From contig SOKP01000267.1 of NCBI GenBank assembly GCA_004375715.1, forward strand, positions 1-43,506: 43,506 nucleotides of DNA. Direction: 5' to 3'. The DNA comes from Promethearchaeota archaeon (GTDB lineage Archaea; Asgardarchaeota; Lokiarchaeia; Sigyniarchaeales; SOKP01). The translations under genes and the position numbers were made by a program. Below are positions 1-15,100 of this stretch, one piece after another (within the stretch, counting starts at the first letter, position 1; each line of letters opens with the position of its first letter). The notes under the pieces are model-generated. The model saw only the letters and a program-made list of their open reading frames with translations, searched no databases and had not been told where the DNA came from.

Positions 1-114
1 CCTGAAGTTCCAAATATATTTGATGTCATAATTTCATCTTTGCCTTAAAAATTTCCCATATTTATTCCCATAGAACTTCCCTTATATGTAGAACTTGCCC
101 ACAACGACATTCAG

Positions 115-3100
115 TTGGAAAAGATCGATAGTTTTACATATAAATTTGGATCAAACTCTTTAAAATATAGTTTTGGTTTCGAAATTTCTGAATTAAGAAC
201 AGATACCGGTCTCGTGCTTGCCGGGGACGCTTTTAGCTTTAATCCAAGCGAGAATTTAATCATGCTTACCAATGAACATTCCGGTTTGTTATACGCAGAC
301 ATTATCTATCAAGCCTTTGAGTGGGATATCGATTATATCTCCACTTTAGAGCCAATTACTATGACTTTTAGCGAAGACTTTATCAGTCAATACACTAAAT
401 ACCTCGAAATCGAAATTCAATACAACAAAATCCCTGGTTTCGAATTAACCAGCGTAGATCACACTTCGGGTAATTTAGTTATGACGCAAGAAGAAAAAGG
501 AGCAGAGTTATTAAATGTGTTCCTTTACAATTACCGAACAGAGAGATACGACCTTGTAGACTTCGTAACTTACGATAATTTTGGTGGTAGTGCTAACTTC
601 GTGCCCTCGTTCTCGTACGTAATCGACCGTAACTTCGTTACTTTTGAAGATTACTTTAAAGACACCGGTGGTGCGTTTGACATTAATTTTGTGTTAACAA
701 TACATGAAAATTTCGAAAGCTTTTTTAGCTCAGAATTAAGCTTCGACATCGACGAAATTAACGCTAAAATTTATCACAGCCCTCCAAGTTCAGAACAATT
801 TATAAATCCTAAGGTAGTTTTCGACGTAGATTTATCCCAATATTATTCAGATAACAATTTACATTTAGACGACATTACTATCGATTTTGATTACATTTCT
901 GATGTTTTTACTTCCGATTTAAGCCTTTTCTCTCAACATGCCCTTATTAACGAAAATTTTGCTTTTACTGTTTTAAACAAGTTTTTAGAGTACGAAAACC
1001 TAGAATTAGAAGACGATTCAATAACTTTTACAAAACAAGAATTAGAAAACTTTTTAGTTCACGACTTAGAAAACGATCGCTACTTTATCCGTATTAAAAT
1101 AGGTTACGAGTGGAGTTGCGTATTTGAGGCGAGTTTTGGTTCTGCAATAGACGTTTCTTTAATGCTCCAACTACTAAAATACGATTTAGAAGCAAGGTAC
1201 ACCTATTTCGAGACTACTCGAATTTCTTCGTTTGAAAGTTCAACTCCAGTGGGTTTAGTAGCTATACAAGCACCAAATTACGTTGAAACTGATATCGGTA
1301 TTAACGTGCTAGCTGGCGACGCTCAAGTAGATATCGGAATTAACTCTGGATTTTTACGAAATTTCGACACGAAACAAAGGCTTATGGTCCGCCAAGATTT
1401 GTATTTTAACTTCCCAGACAGTCAACTAAGTCCTATTCCAATAATAATTGATAGAGCCTACACAGACGTTATCCTAAGGTTTAAGAACCCCGTCGGATAT
1501 TTAAAAACCCCTCGGGGATTATATTTAAACAACAGCAAGAAATTCGTTTTTATTGCCGATTTTGAGGTTGCCTCAGTCGCTTTAAGTTGGCACGACGGAG
1601 TTCAAGAACACGCAATAGGAGCTATGCAACCTAAAGCCTTCCAACCAAACGAGTTCGAATATTTATGGAACGCGATAGATATAGACACTGGAGCAAGTTC
1701 GGGAGATTTAATTGAAGTGATAATAAGGTTAACCGATATTTTAGATAATACGAATGAGTATCATTATTATTACGAAGCTGACTTCTTAATCCCCACTCCT
1801 TCAGTGAGCTTAGGGGACGGTGCTCAAGATTTTACTTCAGAGTACGCAAATCCATTCACTAGCGTTAATTTCGATAGTAACGAACCAACTAATTCTGAAC
1901 TTTGGAACGAGCCTTTGACTTCATACGATCCTGCTTATATGACTCATTTAGATTACCCAGATAATTATGGTAACCAATGGACCATGATTCCAACGCTAAA
2001 CATATTTAACGGCTTTCCAACTCAAACAATTCCAGAATTATGGAGCGATTGGAGTCTTAGTTCTAACCCTAGTTACACATCTTCGAATTTTGGCAGTGGT
2101 ACTCTTTCTTCAGATCTAAACTTTGGATCACAAAACAGCGTCCCTGGCGGCTTTACCCTAAATAATGGTACCTTGGATTCTTCAGGAGACTTAAACAACG
2201 TAGGAGATACTTTTTCTACATTTACTTCGAGCGAATATCCAGGTGGCGATCCCGACTATTCACAAAAATGGAACGAAGATTTCGATACGGAAGAATCTTA
2301 TATGACGCAATCAGATTTACCAGACGGTTACGACAATTCATATTCGATGAATCCGCTTAACATGAACGTTAATTTCCCAAATGAAAACATTCAAGAAGAT
2401 TGGTCCGGATGGCAAGCTCCACAATACAATCCTACCTATACGATTACTACTTGGGGCGATGGCACATTTTCGTCGGTATACAATTCAGGAACGTCGTGGG
2501 ATGTTCCTAGTCAATCTGATTTTGGAATGACAAAGGGTACCTTAGATTACGGAGATCTCAATTCAGCCGATGGGGTAGATAAAGTCACCGTGACCTCTAA
2601 CGCGATCGATTTTAACACAGAGGTTGAAACATGGAACGCAGATTTATCCTCAGATCAAACCTATTACGATTACAACGCATACCCCGACGATTATTCCGAT
2701 ACCTTGACGTGGAATCCATTGTATATGGAAAACCGCAACCCAGAGGATTTGAACAACGCGGTTGATTACAACAATTGGGCAAACACCTACACTTCGTCGT
2801 ACACGGATACGACCTGGGGTAGCGGTAGTTATACTTCTTCACCGAAAGATCAATACGTACAATCGACAGATGACTCCTATAGTAGTCTTGGAAGTGGGGA
2901 TATTTCTTCAATGGAATCGGACGGCGGATCGGTGGCGAGATTTGATCGATCAGGAATTAGCGATAACAACGGATATGGAACTTCTGTTTCTATTGCTAAT
3001 ACTCACGGACTATGGCTCGATAATTACGGTACTGGTGGGGCTGACGCGAGAACTTACGGTACTAGCGACTGGAACGTAAACACGGGTGGTGGTTATTCTG

Positions 3101-6100
3101 GATACGTCGATTTTCACAATAACGGTTTCACAAATACTTACGTGGGATGGTCCATAACGTTCTACGTGGATACTGATTGGAACGATTATAGCGCTAATTA
3201 CAATTTTCTTGATATGGACATCAATATTTACGAACAGGCGTATCGGATTTACGGAAGGGAAGGTACGTACGACGGCGTGTGGTACGAGGTGTACAATAGA
3301 AACGATGGCGAATGGGAGACTCTTTCTGGGGTAGAGACTGGAAATCACGATACTTCTGGAACTCGTACAAGAGATTTAACGACCTCAAGTACCTATGTAA
3401 GTGCTACGTACGACGAATCGAATTTTGAGGATACTATTGCAAATTACGTAAACGCGGCTGACGGTAAAATGCGGTTTAAGATGTACGTAAGAGCGCTCAC
3501 CACAGATACACAGGTATTTTTGAATTGGGTCGTAAAAACGAAAGCGGTATTACAACAGTGGAGGGTTAAAATGGACTGGGAACCCAAATACGCTTACGCG
3601 AACTTTAACTTCGAAAGTGGGTTAGTTAATGGAGTTAACGATTATTACCTTTTCTTTGAAGGATACGCAGACGCTAACTCGTTGGCTACTCTTCAAAAGA
3701 AGGTAAGCGGTAGTTGGAGCAACGTTTACTGGTTGACCACTGGTTGGGGAGGCGTAACCTATTATAACCTCGACAATGTTCAAGATTTACGGATTAATTT
3801 CGGGTATTGGGACGCAAGTTCTGATGTCGATAATATATACATCGATTACTTGTACATAATACCGAAAAACCCCAGTGGTTATACCAGGTCTTATTTGGAT
3901 AAGGATATAAAGGACATTTTCCTCGATCGGTACGATGGTTACGAAAGTTTGGGCGAAGTAAGTACGAGAATTCTTGATACTCTTGTGAAGGTAAAAGAGA
4001 TACAAGTAAACGAAGATCACACTAGTATGATAGTTAATTGGGAGCATCGCGGTTCGAATGAGAGTGGAGGCAGTTCCCAAGTGTACGTAAACGACGTTCC
4101 CGTAGGAACTAATCGCGGTACATCAAGCCAATCGTACGTGGCAGTGGAGGAGACAATTACGGATATTAAAGCGGGCGATTTGATTCAAATATACGCTTGC
4201 ACTTGGACTCCTGGTCCATTCAGCGACTTTTACGTAAGAAACATGGGCGTTAGCGAGTACACGAATGAGTACTACGTAACGTTCTCGTTTAACTACGAAT
4301 TTACAACGGTTGATAGCAACATGATCGATTACGCTTACTTCTATTTAGACGGAACTCCTTACGCGCTTTCTAAAAATAGTGGTCCGCAGAGTTTTGAACA
4401 AAGCTTTACGTTCGATTCTACGTTTCGAGACGGTGCTAACACGGGATTTAACGTCGAGTTCGTTATACAAAACGGAGATCTCGACTTTTCCAACATGGAG
4501 TACGATATTAATTTCGTGCCATTTACCGGTCAAGGAGGTAGTTATCTTAACGAACAAAACGTAGAAGTTGATTGCGGTGGAACGTTAACGAATCAAGAAC
4601 GAGAAACCGCACAGTTGTATCTGGACGTTTCTTACGATTTTGACAACTACATTGACGCATTGAATTGGGTAAATACTAATGGAAGAACCAATAAGTTCGA
4701 AATCGTGTACAAGGTAAAAAAACAAGGTGATGCTACTTGGTACGAAAGCGTGTATGGTACGAGTACCTCGACAGCTACAACTAGGCGTTTTGACATACGG
4801 TCGTTGATTGGAAACGCAATATTTGAAGATATCAAGGTTGAAATTCTGGTTAACGGCGATCAGTGCGATCTCACGATATCAGACGTGTCTTTGATAAAAC
4901 GATCGATATCGTTCCCTGCGGAAGTAGACTTTACAATAGATTGCAACATTGATATTACTGATAAAGCTCAAGATTTAATAAAATTATACTATACTTATAG
5001 AATGGGTGACGATTACCAAAGTGGTACGTATTATAGCGACTTTTTTGAAATATACATCAAACAACAAGTAGCTCCTTACAATTGGATAATGTTCGAAGAA
5101 GACGTAGTGTCAGATTGGGACAGTGACGTTTTAGTGATCTCTAGCGATTATTACGACGCGAGCGGAAACATCGAGTTCAGAGTGGTTTCGAACAATTATT
5201 ACGATATTTTCGATGTAGAATTTGATGTGTTTAAGGTAGAACATCAATGGACCTACATATCCGGTGACGTGAACGCCGACGTAACTAAAACAATAACCGA
5301 TAGTTTCTTAAATCGTTACGACGGTTACGGTAATTATAAAAAACTATACGATGTAACCGTTGAGTTCGATTACACTTTCACCAACGGCGGAGATTTAGCC
5401 AAGTTTTACATCGATAGTACGGAGTATGTCCTTACAAAAGATGGGGCTCCTCACCTCTTTTCGCAAACATTCGAGTTCGATTCAGCGAGTAGAAGCGGCT
5501 TTGATGTAAAATTCGAAATTTCTAACGGTTTGTTAGAGCTAAGCAATATGGATTACGACGCGACGTTCAAAAGTATCAATACTTCCGATCACATCGTACT
5601 ACAACAAGATTTTAAAGTTGATTATCCAGAGGGCGGACTTACTCAATTCGAAAAAGACAACGGCATCTGGTCGATTAGGACCGCTTACGATTTTAATAGT
5701 TTCAGCGATGGTAAAACGTATTACAACAACTACGGTCGAACGAACGAGTTAGAGATCGTGTTTAACATTGAAGCGGATGGTGCTTGGTACAACGAAGCTT
5801 ACGTGTATTCTACCAGCACTTCGGAGGCCAGAGAAGAGATTTTCGACGTCACTCTATTTATGGAAAATTATCCAGGTGGTAGTCTTAACTCGTTCGAAGA
5901 TTTCGAAGTTGAATACGTGTTAATAGGAGATCAAAGACAATTAACAGTGACCGATTTATCGCTGTACGATTATAAAGCTGATGGTCCTGCGGTATTAGAC
6001 ACAGAATGCACGATTAGATTAGACGCTGTAACTATTGAAGATTCTTTTGATAACGTTGAATTACAATACGCCTACAAAACCGACGGTTCACAAATCGTAA

Positions 6101-9100
6101 ATCTTTGGTTATGGAACTATAACTTAGGAGGTTCAGGTGATTGGGAATTAATTGACAATAGCGTATACAATTCTTTCGCTACACAATATTATCCAATACC
6201 AATATCTTCCGATTATATTAACGCGAGTTACGATGTTAAATTTAAATTTGACGGAACGAGCAGTACCAACACATTTAGTTTCTATTTAGATCAATTTACC
6301 ATAGATTACTCGTATACCAGAACTGCAGGCTATATTTACGCCGATGTAACCAAGAACATAAACGATGATTTCTTAAACTGGTACGACGGCTACGCTAATT
6401 ATAAAAAGTTGTATGACGTTACTATAGAGTTCGATTATAAATTTACTACCTCCAATCTTGCTTACTCAGATTTCGCAGAATTTAGCATAGAGACTTCAGA
6501 AGGTTCGTTTACTTCGAATCCATTGACTAAAGACAACACTTGGTATTACGACCAACAATTTTCGTTTGAGTTCGACTCAGCCAGTAGAGACGATTTCGAT
6601 GTTAAATTTGAGATTTCTAACGGTGAACTATTACTTGATAACATGGAATACACTGTCCGATTTAAATGTATAGACGATCCTTCTGGAAATATTATCCTTC
6701 AACAAACTTTCGAACTCGATTATCCTTACGAATTCCAGCCTACATCCGAACCTATATTTGTAAATATTGATTACGAACTTGATGTTATCGTCGACGGAAT
6801 TACTTATCACAATACATTTGGAAATACCGACAAATTCGAAATTAGATACGCCGTTAAATCGAGAGGGGTTTGGTACGAAGAAGTATATTCTACGAGCAGT
6901 ATCGAAAGTAGATATGAAAAAATATTCGACCTGACTCAAATTCTAATTGACAATCAACTAGATTACATCGAAGATGTTAAGGTAACCTTTGCAATTATTG
7001 GAGATAGTACCAATTTAACTGTTCACTCTGTTTCAATAAAACATAATTCGCTTCCAGAAGAATATTACAGGATTGTCGATTTAGATTCAGGACAAGTTTC
7101 TTCGTGGACTAAGTTTGATTCGAGTTCTATAACTCAGTTAAGCGACTTTGGGGTTTTACCTAGCAAATTTACTTTAGAATACAAAGTTATAGACACTGCC
7201 GGCAACGAAGCAGTCGAATCAACTTACAACGGAGCGTTCGATCACGTTTTATACTCCACCGAAGCATCTATGGTCTGGGGAGACGATAATATTGATCTAA
7301 ACAGCGTAACCGCTTCACAAAGAAAGTTGTCCTTTAACGCAGATTTTGGAGGAGCTAACTTGCTTGACGTCTACATCAACGGATTTAAATATGGTACTCA
7401 AGCAGTTCGCACAACGGGAAATAATTACGAGATCGGTTTCGGAACCGAAAATAACTACGATTCCTTGTTAGTTTATTCAGATTCCATTTTAAACTCTCAA
7501 ATTTACTCTAATATTAACCCTCTTAACAAAATAAGCTGGGACGTAAAAAATAGCGAATATTACGCCGTAATTAAACACGTATTAGTCGATAGCCCTATTG
7601 GCATTATTAACCCCATAACTTACAATACGACTGTTGAGATGGATTTAAGCGCGCTTTACACACGAGGTTTCATTTTACCAGATTTCATGCGAGTTAAAGA
7701 AGTGTATTATTACAATTCTACTCCCCAAACTCCTGAAAAAACTTATCTACCATATGGAGAGTATGTTGTAGATACTATGGGAAACGTAAGTTGGCCAAGT
7801 AATTCTCCAATTCACGACGTATTTACCAATCACTTTAGCGAAGTTCAAGACGGTATAATCTATTTTGAATATTACGCTTCGGACTTTTCTGAACAATTAA
7901 AACTTGCCAACGCCGACGGGTTTATGATAGAATTTATTATGCCTTCCGTATATTGGGAACATACGACCATAGAAAAACTTACGGTATCGTTTAGCGATTT
8001 TATAGGTAATTCTTTTGCCAAAGTGTTTTACGACCTCGACTTAAAAGAATACTTCTTGGACGCAGTAAAAAGTAATTACGAGCAAGACATTTTTGGTTTA
8101 GGAAAAGTAATGGTCATACCGCTCTATATTAACATGAAAGAGATCATGTTTTCCAACCCTGGTAAGACGTTCGAATTAAAACTTTTAGATTCCATTTCTT
8201 TTGAGATCGAAGATTCTACCTTGTGGCCAGGATCGTTCGTCCAAGATTACGGTTCTGAAGGTTATTCGGTGTTAAACCTTCCATACCAAAGAGTGGGTAT
8301 CAAAGATATAAAGCTTTACAACTTAATAAGCGACTCAAACGAAGAAGTTGGTGGGTTTGTAGAGTCAAACATAGAGTTTAGAGCTCCAGATTATTACGAT
8401 TATTATGCCACAAGCGAATTTAACATAAAGAGAATAACAACTCCTCTTACTGATATTGCAGTGTTTTATGACGGTCAGGAGATAACTACCCCAACCGACG
8501 TTGAATATTCTGACTTTATAGAAGTATATCTCAAACAAGGAAGCGTAATAGAACCAATACTTTTCGATAAATTTATGGACTTGCCTATTAATCTTTACGA
8601 TACGATTGGCGAAGGAGTATATTCCACCGGGAACTTATATTGGATCACGACGAATAATAGAATATCGCCCGATGGATACACTAAGAATTATTACTACGCT
8701 AAGTTTGAAGTCCCACAATTAATTAAACTGTATAACGATCTAACTCTATTTTCTGTAGGCACCCCAATTCATAATATTGTTATTGGTGAGCAAGCAGCGT
8801 GGAAAGAATCTTCATGGTATAAATTAGATGGAAACGTTTTAGATTCAAGTGGTAGTAACGACGGTACGGCAGTTGGAACGGTCACATATCCTGTCGGTGT
8901 AATTGAAGAATGCATGAGCGTTTCTGGTCAAGCAAATAATTATATTTCAACTTTTACATCCCCATCTTTAACAACACAATCATCTTTTAGCATATCTACT
9001 TGGCTATATATTCCCGCTTCTTATACTTGGAACACATTGTCTTATAATCCTATTATATCTGCTGGTAGTTATGCAGGTGGTCATGGATTAGTACGACATT

Positions 9101-12100
9101 ATAATGCTGATAATGTAGTATCTATGTACATTCGAACCTCAACCACAACAAAAGTCGCTTCTACAACAATTTCCCGCGATGTATGGGCGAATATTGTAGG
9201 TGTTTTTGACGGTATTGCTGAAGAGTTAAGAATTTATCATGATGGAAATCACATAATGACTACTGACACTTCATCATTTCTTCTCGAGGATCTTGACGCT
9301 TCAATTTTTACTTTAGGTGGTGGAACTACTCTTGGTGGAAACACTGACCCTAATAGGTATTTTGAAGGATCCTTAGACGACGCAAGATTTTTTGATTACG
9401 CACTCTCCCAAGAAGAAGTCTCTTGGTTATACAACAGCCCTAATCAACCACTATATACTTTTGATTTTGATTTAAATGTTATTCAAGAATCGTTATTAGA
9501 TACAGGAGCAATTTATTTATCAGAAGAGAGTTTCGAGTTAGAATATCAAGATTCGCTAATACTTGAAGGCGTTGTATTAGATAACGACGAATATTTGGTC
9601 GAAGATAAAGTTTACGATTACAACTGGCAAGAAGCGTTGGATGGAACTACAGTTCACAATTTGGAAATTATAGCCCCACTAGGAGAAGATTTGTTCATTG
9701 AAAAAACTGAATTTTCGATCTTTTACTTAGACAACGAATTGCAAAAAGTACCTTTATATGTTAATCAATACAAAGGAACCGAATTGAAACACGTAAAAGA
9801 TAACGCCATTTTAGATCAAAATAAAGATCCTATTATTTCTTACATAAACAACAACTATTACTTAACGGTGTATTGGAACCCTACCGCCGCTAATTTAATG
9901 AGATACGATACCAATTTATTGGTGACCTATAAGGTTATTAAAGGAAGACCAATATCTCCTGTTTCCTACAGCTCTATAGATTCTTACGGACACAGTCGAG
10001 AAGAACACCTCGTAGAAATTCCGTTCGCTAAATACGACATGTTTACTAATCAATGGGTAACAGAAACAGATGTTATAGACAGTTTCCCAATAGACAAAGT
10101 TTTAATGATTGAAGACACGCACTCTACATCTATACCTCCTTCTATTTATGGACCTACATTTGACGACGGTGGAACTTTTAACCTTGGAATTATTGGAGTA
10201 GATAACATTTACGTGAAACCAGATGGCGAAGAAATATACCAACTAGTCGATTCTGACGATTACTATTGGACTATTAGCAATGGAATATTACAAATTAATT
10301 CGTATACTGGGTTAGCAGGAGATCTAAAAATTGCGTATTATACGTATAATCCCGTACCTTTAGAACACTCTTTAACACAAACGGAATCGGTTTTAAACTA
10401 CATAAAAGTTATTTCTAGAGACGATCCGTTAAACTTCTACGTATTTGATGATCCTTCCGATTTTAAAATTTCTACAAATGGCTATAAAATATATTTCTAC
10501 GATTTATATACAAAGGTTTTAGCAGCTGGGTTCGATTTATACGATATCTTTGAAATATCTTATCACGCTCCTTTAACTAGGAGAGTTGACCTCTCAAACA
10601 ACTTACTCTTAATGGTTCAAGATTACTCCTCTCTTAAATATGTGCCAATTGACGTTGTCCCTATCGACAATTTAGGATTTTTCAAATACGATAAAAAGTT
10701 TTCGATGGAAAGTTTACTTTCGCTACCCATGGGTGGAGAAACAACCGTTAACATGAAATTAAGTTATCTACCCGACCAAATTTGGGATGTTTCCCAGAAT
10801 CCAAGTCAATGGGCTCCTCCTATTCAATACGATTCGTACGCAGAGATAGGAGTTATCTATCCATATCAAGAGAGCACAGGTTGGGACAAAGAATTCAAGA
10901 TTATTACTATCCCTAAGAAAGTAAAACTTGAAATGGTAGACTACGCCACTCAAAGCATAGTTGTTGCTCAAGAATTTATTGAAAATAGGGAATACTTGTT
11001 CAGCACCGATCCGTTAGAGACAATAGAAAAAGGACAAGAGTATACGGCAGTTCAGATCGACGCCTTAGCGAGAGAAGATTACGAGTTTACTTACAAACTG
11101 ACCGATTACAACGGTTCGCCTATCAACAATTCAATTGTTTGGATGCACGTAGGGTTCATGCCAAAGACCGCAACCAAATTCTTAAACGATAGAGCAATTA
11201 TTGAAGAACTCGGCGAAGAACCATATTTCGAGTCTTTAGGAACCGAATTATTGACTTCAAAAGGTCCTGGCACCGGACCAGACAAAATGTTTGGTAAACC
11301 ACTTACCTATCAGACTAAAGATACTACAGGTTATTACGGTCCTATGATCTGGAATTACGCAGTTACCAACGAATACGGCGAGGTTACTTTTGAAGTTGCG
11401 TTTGACGATAATTACCTTTTAAATTTTGCTAAATGTTTCAACAGCTTATCTAGCGTATCGACAATAGAAGATATTGTTTTGTATTCCAGAGTCTTCTCTG
11501 TTCCCTTCGATTGGGACGAGTTTAAGATAGAAAATCCCGAACAATACATAAGCTCAAAAGACGGAACTGTATTCGACGGATCTGAAATAATCGAAGATTA
11601 CGATTTTACCGATTTAATTCTTCAAGATAGCACTTATGTAGAAGGAATTATCCGACTACACAAAGGAGACATAGCTTTAGGATTAAGCGATTTCTTATCG
11701 TACGATTTGCCTAATCCAGACGTAGACGGTCCCGATCCTGAATACGACGATGTTCAAATTACTTTATATGTAACCGAAGCAAATCCAATTCCAACGACAG
11801 TTACACAAAGTTTAGACTCTTTAACCGCAATTTATAGCTCTTCTGAACTTGAACCTCTTCCTATCAGTATTCTTAACTTTGAAGATACTTATAGCGTATT
11901 GATTGACGTTATCGATGTTTCTGGAAATAACATATTCCACACCGAGCAAGCAATAATTCCCGTTTTAGACGGAGGAACAATAGGAATTTCGGGCGATGTT
12001 ATGAAAGGTATCGTAACTAGTTTACCGCCTGGAGTTAGTACTATACAAATTCAAGTTAAAGAATCCGATTTTTACAAAGCCTCTCCAATAGTGTCTATAC

Positions 12101-15100
12101 CTCTCGAAATTAAGCCTCCTAATTGGGTTAAGTTTGGCGAGAAAAACACGATAATCGATTTAATCGATCCGTTTGTATCGGCATGGGGTAACAGTTTCGA
12201 TGGCGAAGAATTTATGCCCTTCGAGAGCAATTATCCCCACTTGATCGGAACGCTCTGGATAAGACCTGATTTTAACGGAGTAGAAGAGCGATCCATCCAA
12301 GATTATATCGAAATTAATTTAGATTGTACTATTTACAACCCCGACGGCTCAATAAACGGAACTTTCCCACTTAGAGAAGGAATAATGTTAAGACCTGTAA
12401 ATCGCGAGGGATTAATGACTTTCGACGTTGGATTAGGTCCTGAGGACGCCTTCTTAATGGGATTAAAATGCATGCTAAGTTTAACATTTGACGCAAGTTT
12501 TAACGAATATGAGTTAACCGAACAAACAAGAGCGACAGAAATCGTGCTTTTAGATTTAAGATTAGAAGAAAATCCTTCAAGTAATTCGCCTACCGAGCTT
12601 TGGTCTATCAGAAACGATCAATTTGAGGACGCTTCAACTCCTATTATAGGAGTTTACGAAGATTCAAGTTCTTTTTTCATAGACACAGGAGCTTTAATTC
12701 TTGGAGACGAAACTGACAAATACGGCGTAGAAGTTGACCATCAATTTACAACCGGAACTCTTGATTATTCATTAGATGCAGACAGCAACCTCTTAAGCTT
12801 AAACAATTTAATTTTAATCACCCCCGTTGACGTCAAGGACGCCGATGGTCAGACCTATCCGTTCAGCGTACCTTCTGCCGATTCTACTATTCGGTTTACG
12901 GGAACTACACCTGCAGACGGCGCTGAATTTACGGTAGTATATAAAATGGAATTTGACTTTCCAAGTGGCGAATCTTATGGCAAAATAAACCTCGATCCGG
13001 CATTAAACACCTTAGCTGGAGGAATCGACTTTTATTTCGATACAGGAGTTTTAGTTTCGAGCGAAAATTCCAAATCTGCAATGTTTGTTCCATATCAAGA
13101 AGAAATTACTGTATCTGCTAACGAATATCTTATGAGTTACACTGTCTCAAGTCCGGTTGACTCAGATTTCGTAATTTATAACAAAAAAGAATTAGATGCA
13201 TTAGATCTAGCAGATGGAGAAATTATTACTTCGATTGACGGCACTGGTTATTTAAAAATTATCTTCGATCAAGCGCCAGCAGTTCCATTTACCGTTGAAT
13301 ACGGAGTGAAGTCGCAATATCAACTCGGTTACGGTTTCCAAAAACAAGATAAGCCTTATAGCGAATCCATTCGATTAATGTACAACGATCCCGCTAGAAA
13401 TACTAATTATATAGAAGATGAAATTACAGATACAAAAAAACCAATAACTCTTGAAGATCCATCGTTATTTATTGCTTTAGATTCTTCTGACAAAGAAACT
13501 ATTTTAGAATTGTACAATATCCCCTTGCTTTACTCTCCAGAAGTAGATTTAGAGTTCAGGATTGACGAAATCGCCCTAGACAAAATAAAAGACGCTTCGG
13601 TGTTTAACACGCTTAAAATTGAATTTTTCTACGTGGCTAACGACGGATATAATTCATACTATACAGAATCCACCGAATTATTACTTGATTATGCAACCGA
13701 AATAGAGCCTGGTTTAGAAACTGACAATAGTTTTATAATAACCTATAACAAAGATTTACAAAACTTCTACGAAGCTGTAGGAGGTTCAGATTTAAACCTT
13801 TACATTTCAATATCTCAAGTTGGAGCTGGAGTTGATTACTTGCCGTATATCGTTTTAGAAAGCTTCGACTACTTATGCGACGAACATTTAGTTGAAATGT
13901 ATGACCGTATGCCAATAGATTTAGACGGGGATTTAGACGAGAATTCCGTTGTAAACACGCCTCATTATTATCAGATATTTTCAGAAGCTTTCAACGAAGA
14001 TCCGTTCAATTTAATAGTAGGTTCAGAAGTAACGGTCTCTATTAACGATCTACCCCGTTCACAATTGGTAGCTTTAGATGTCGATGCTCAACAAAATTAT
14101 AATTTCGACTACCTTGGCACTTCAGAAACCTATCCGGTAAATTCTGAAGAGCTTTATATGTTAACAAACTTGGCATTATACACGAACGCTTACAATTTAG
14201 ACGAACCATTGATCCAAGACGGTTCGATCGATCTTTACTATGGTGCTGGAACAGATATAAAAGGCGAAAGAGATTACGATAAACAATTTTACATGGAACA
14301 CCTCCCAGGAGAGAATCCACCTGTTTATTGGTCTGGAGTTGACGGTACAAAAGCAACTTCTTGGAAGACCACATTTACTTTTGCGGACACCTTCTTAACT
14401 ACGGACGAAATAACGGTTTCTGGAACTGTATATTACCATCAGATGTTTGATTTAGATGAAGACGTAATTGGAATAGCAGAAATTAACAATCTTTTTTCAG
14501 AAAGCGGAATACAAAACATTAAATTCGGCGTTCAAATGCCTAACGATATTAGCGTATATTACATAAAATCGGTAGGAGAACCATACCAATACGAATTATC
14601 CGTACAAGGATTCCCTACTGGAGATTATATAGGCGATAGCATATATTACACTATTTCATCTGGACCAGGAGCGATTTCATACAGCCCATCTGATAACACT
14701 TTAGAAAGCGGAACTCATTATTCGTTGGAATATCTTTCAAACGGTAGCAAATACTTACTATTTTACGAAGACGAAACATTTGTTGAAACCTATGTCGATG
14801 CAGATAGAATCCTAATGGTCGATTACTGGGCGTATCACGAGTTCAACGAAGGTATTGACTACGAAATTAAAGAAAATCCCGATCCTGAAGCCGATCCTTA
14901 CGAGTCTGTTATTGAGTGGTATTATACTTATAGTTACAATGATCCAGATCTATACTTTGCTATGCACCCCGATTTCACGCTCGATTCAAGTTTCAGAATT
15001 GAATATTCCGGGCTCACTTGGAGAGGTTTTGATAATAGTTATTTATTTGATGCAGTAGATAACCTTGATTTTCAACCAAGAATTACGACTGAAATTTCGC

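Noticed and set aside
2612-4835. Overlapping ORFs on both strands inside the giant gene (e.g. 2612-2911, 2762-3079, 3010-3348, 3787-4080, 4345-4557)
   Set aside because: Low-complexity shadow translations of a locally GC-rich coding region; no start signals or recognisable domains.
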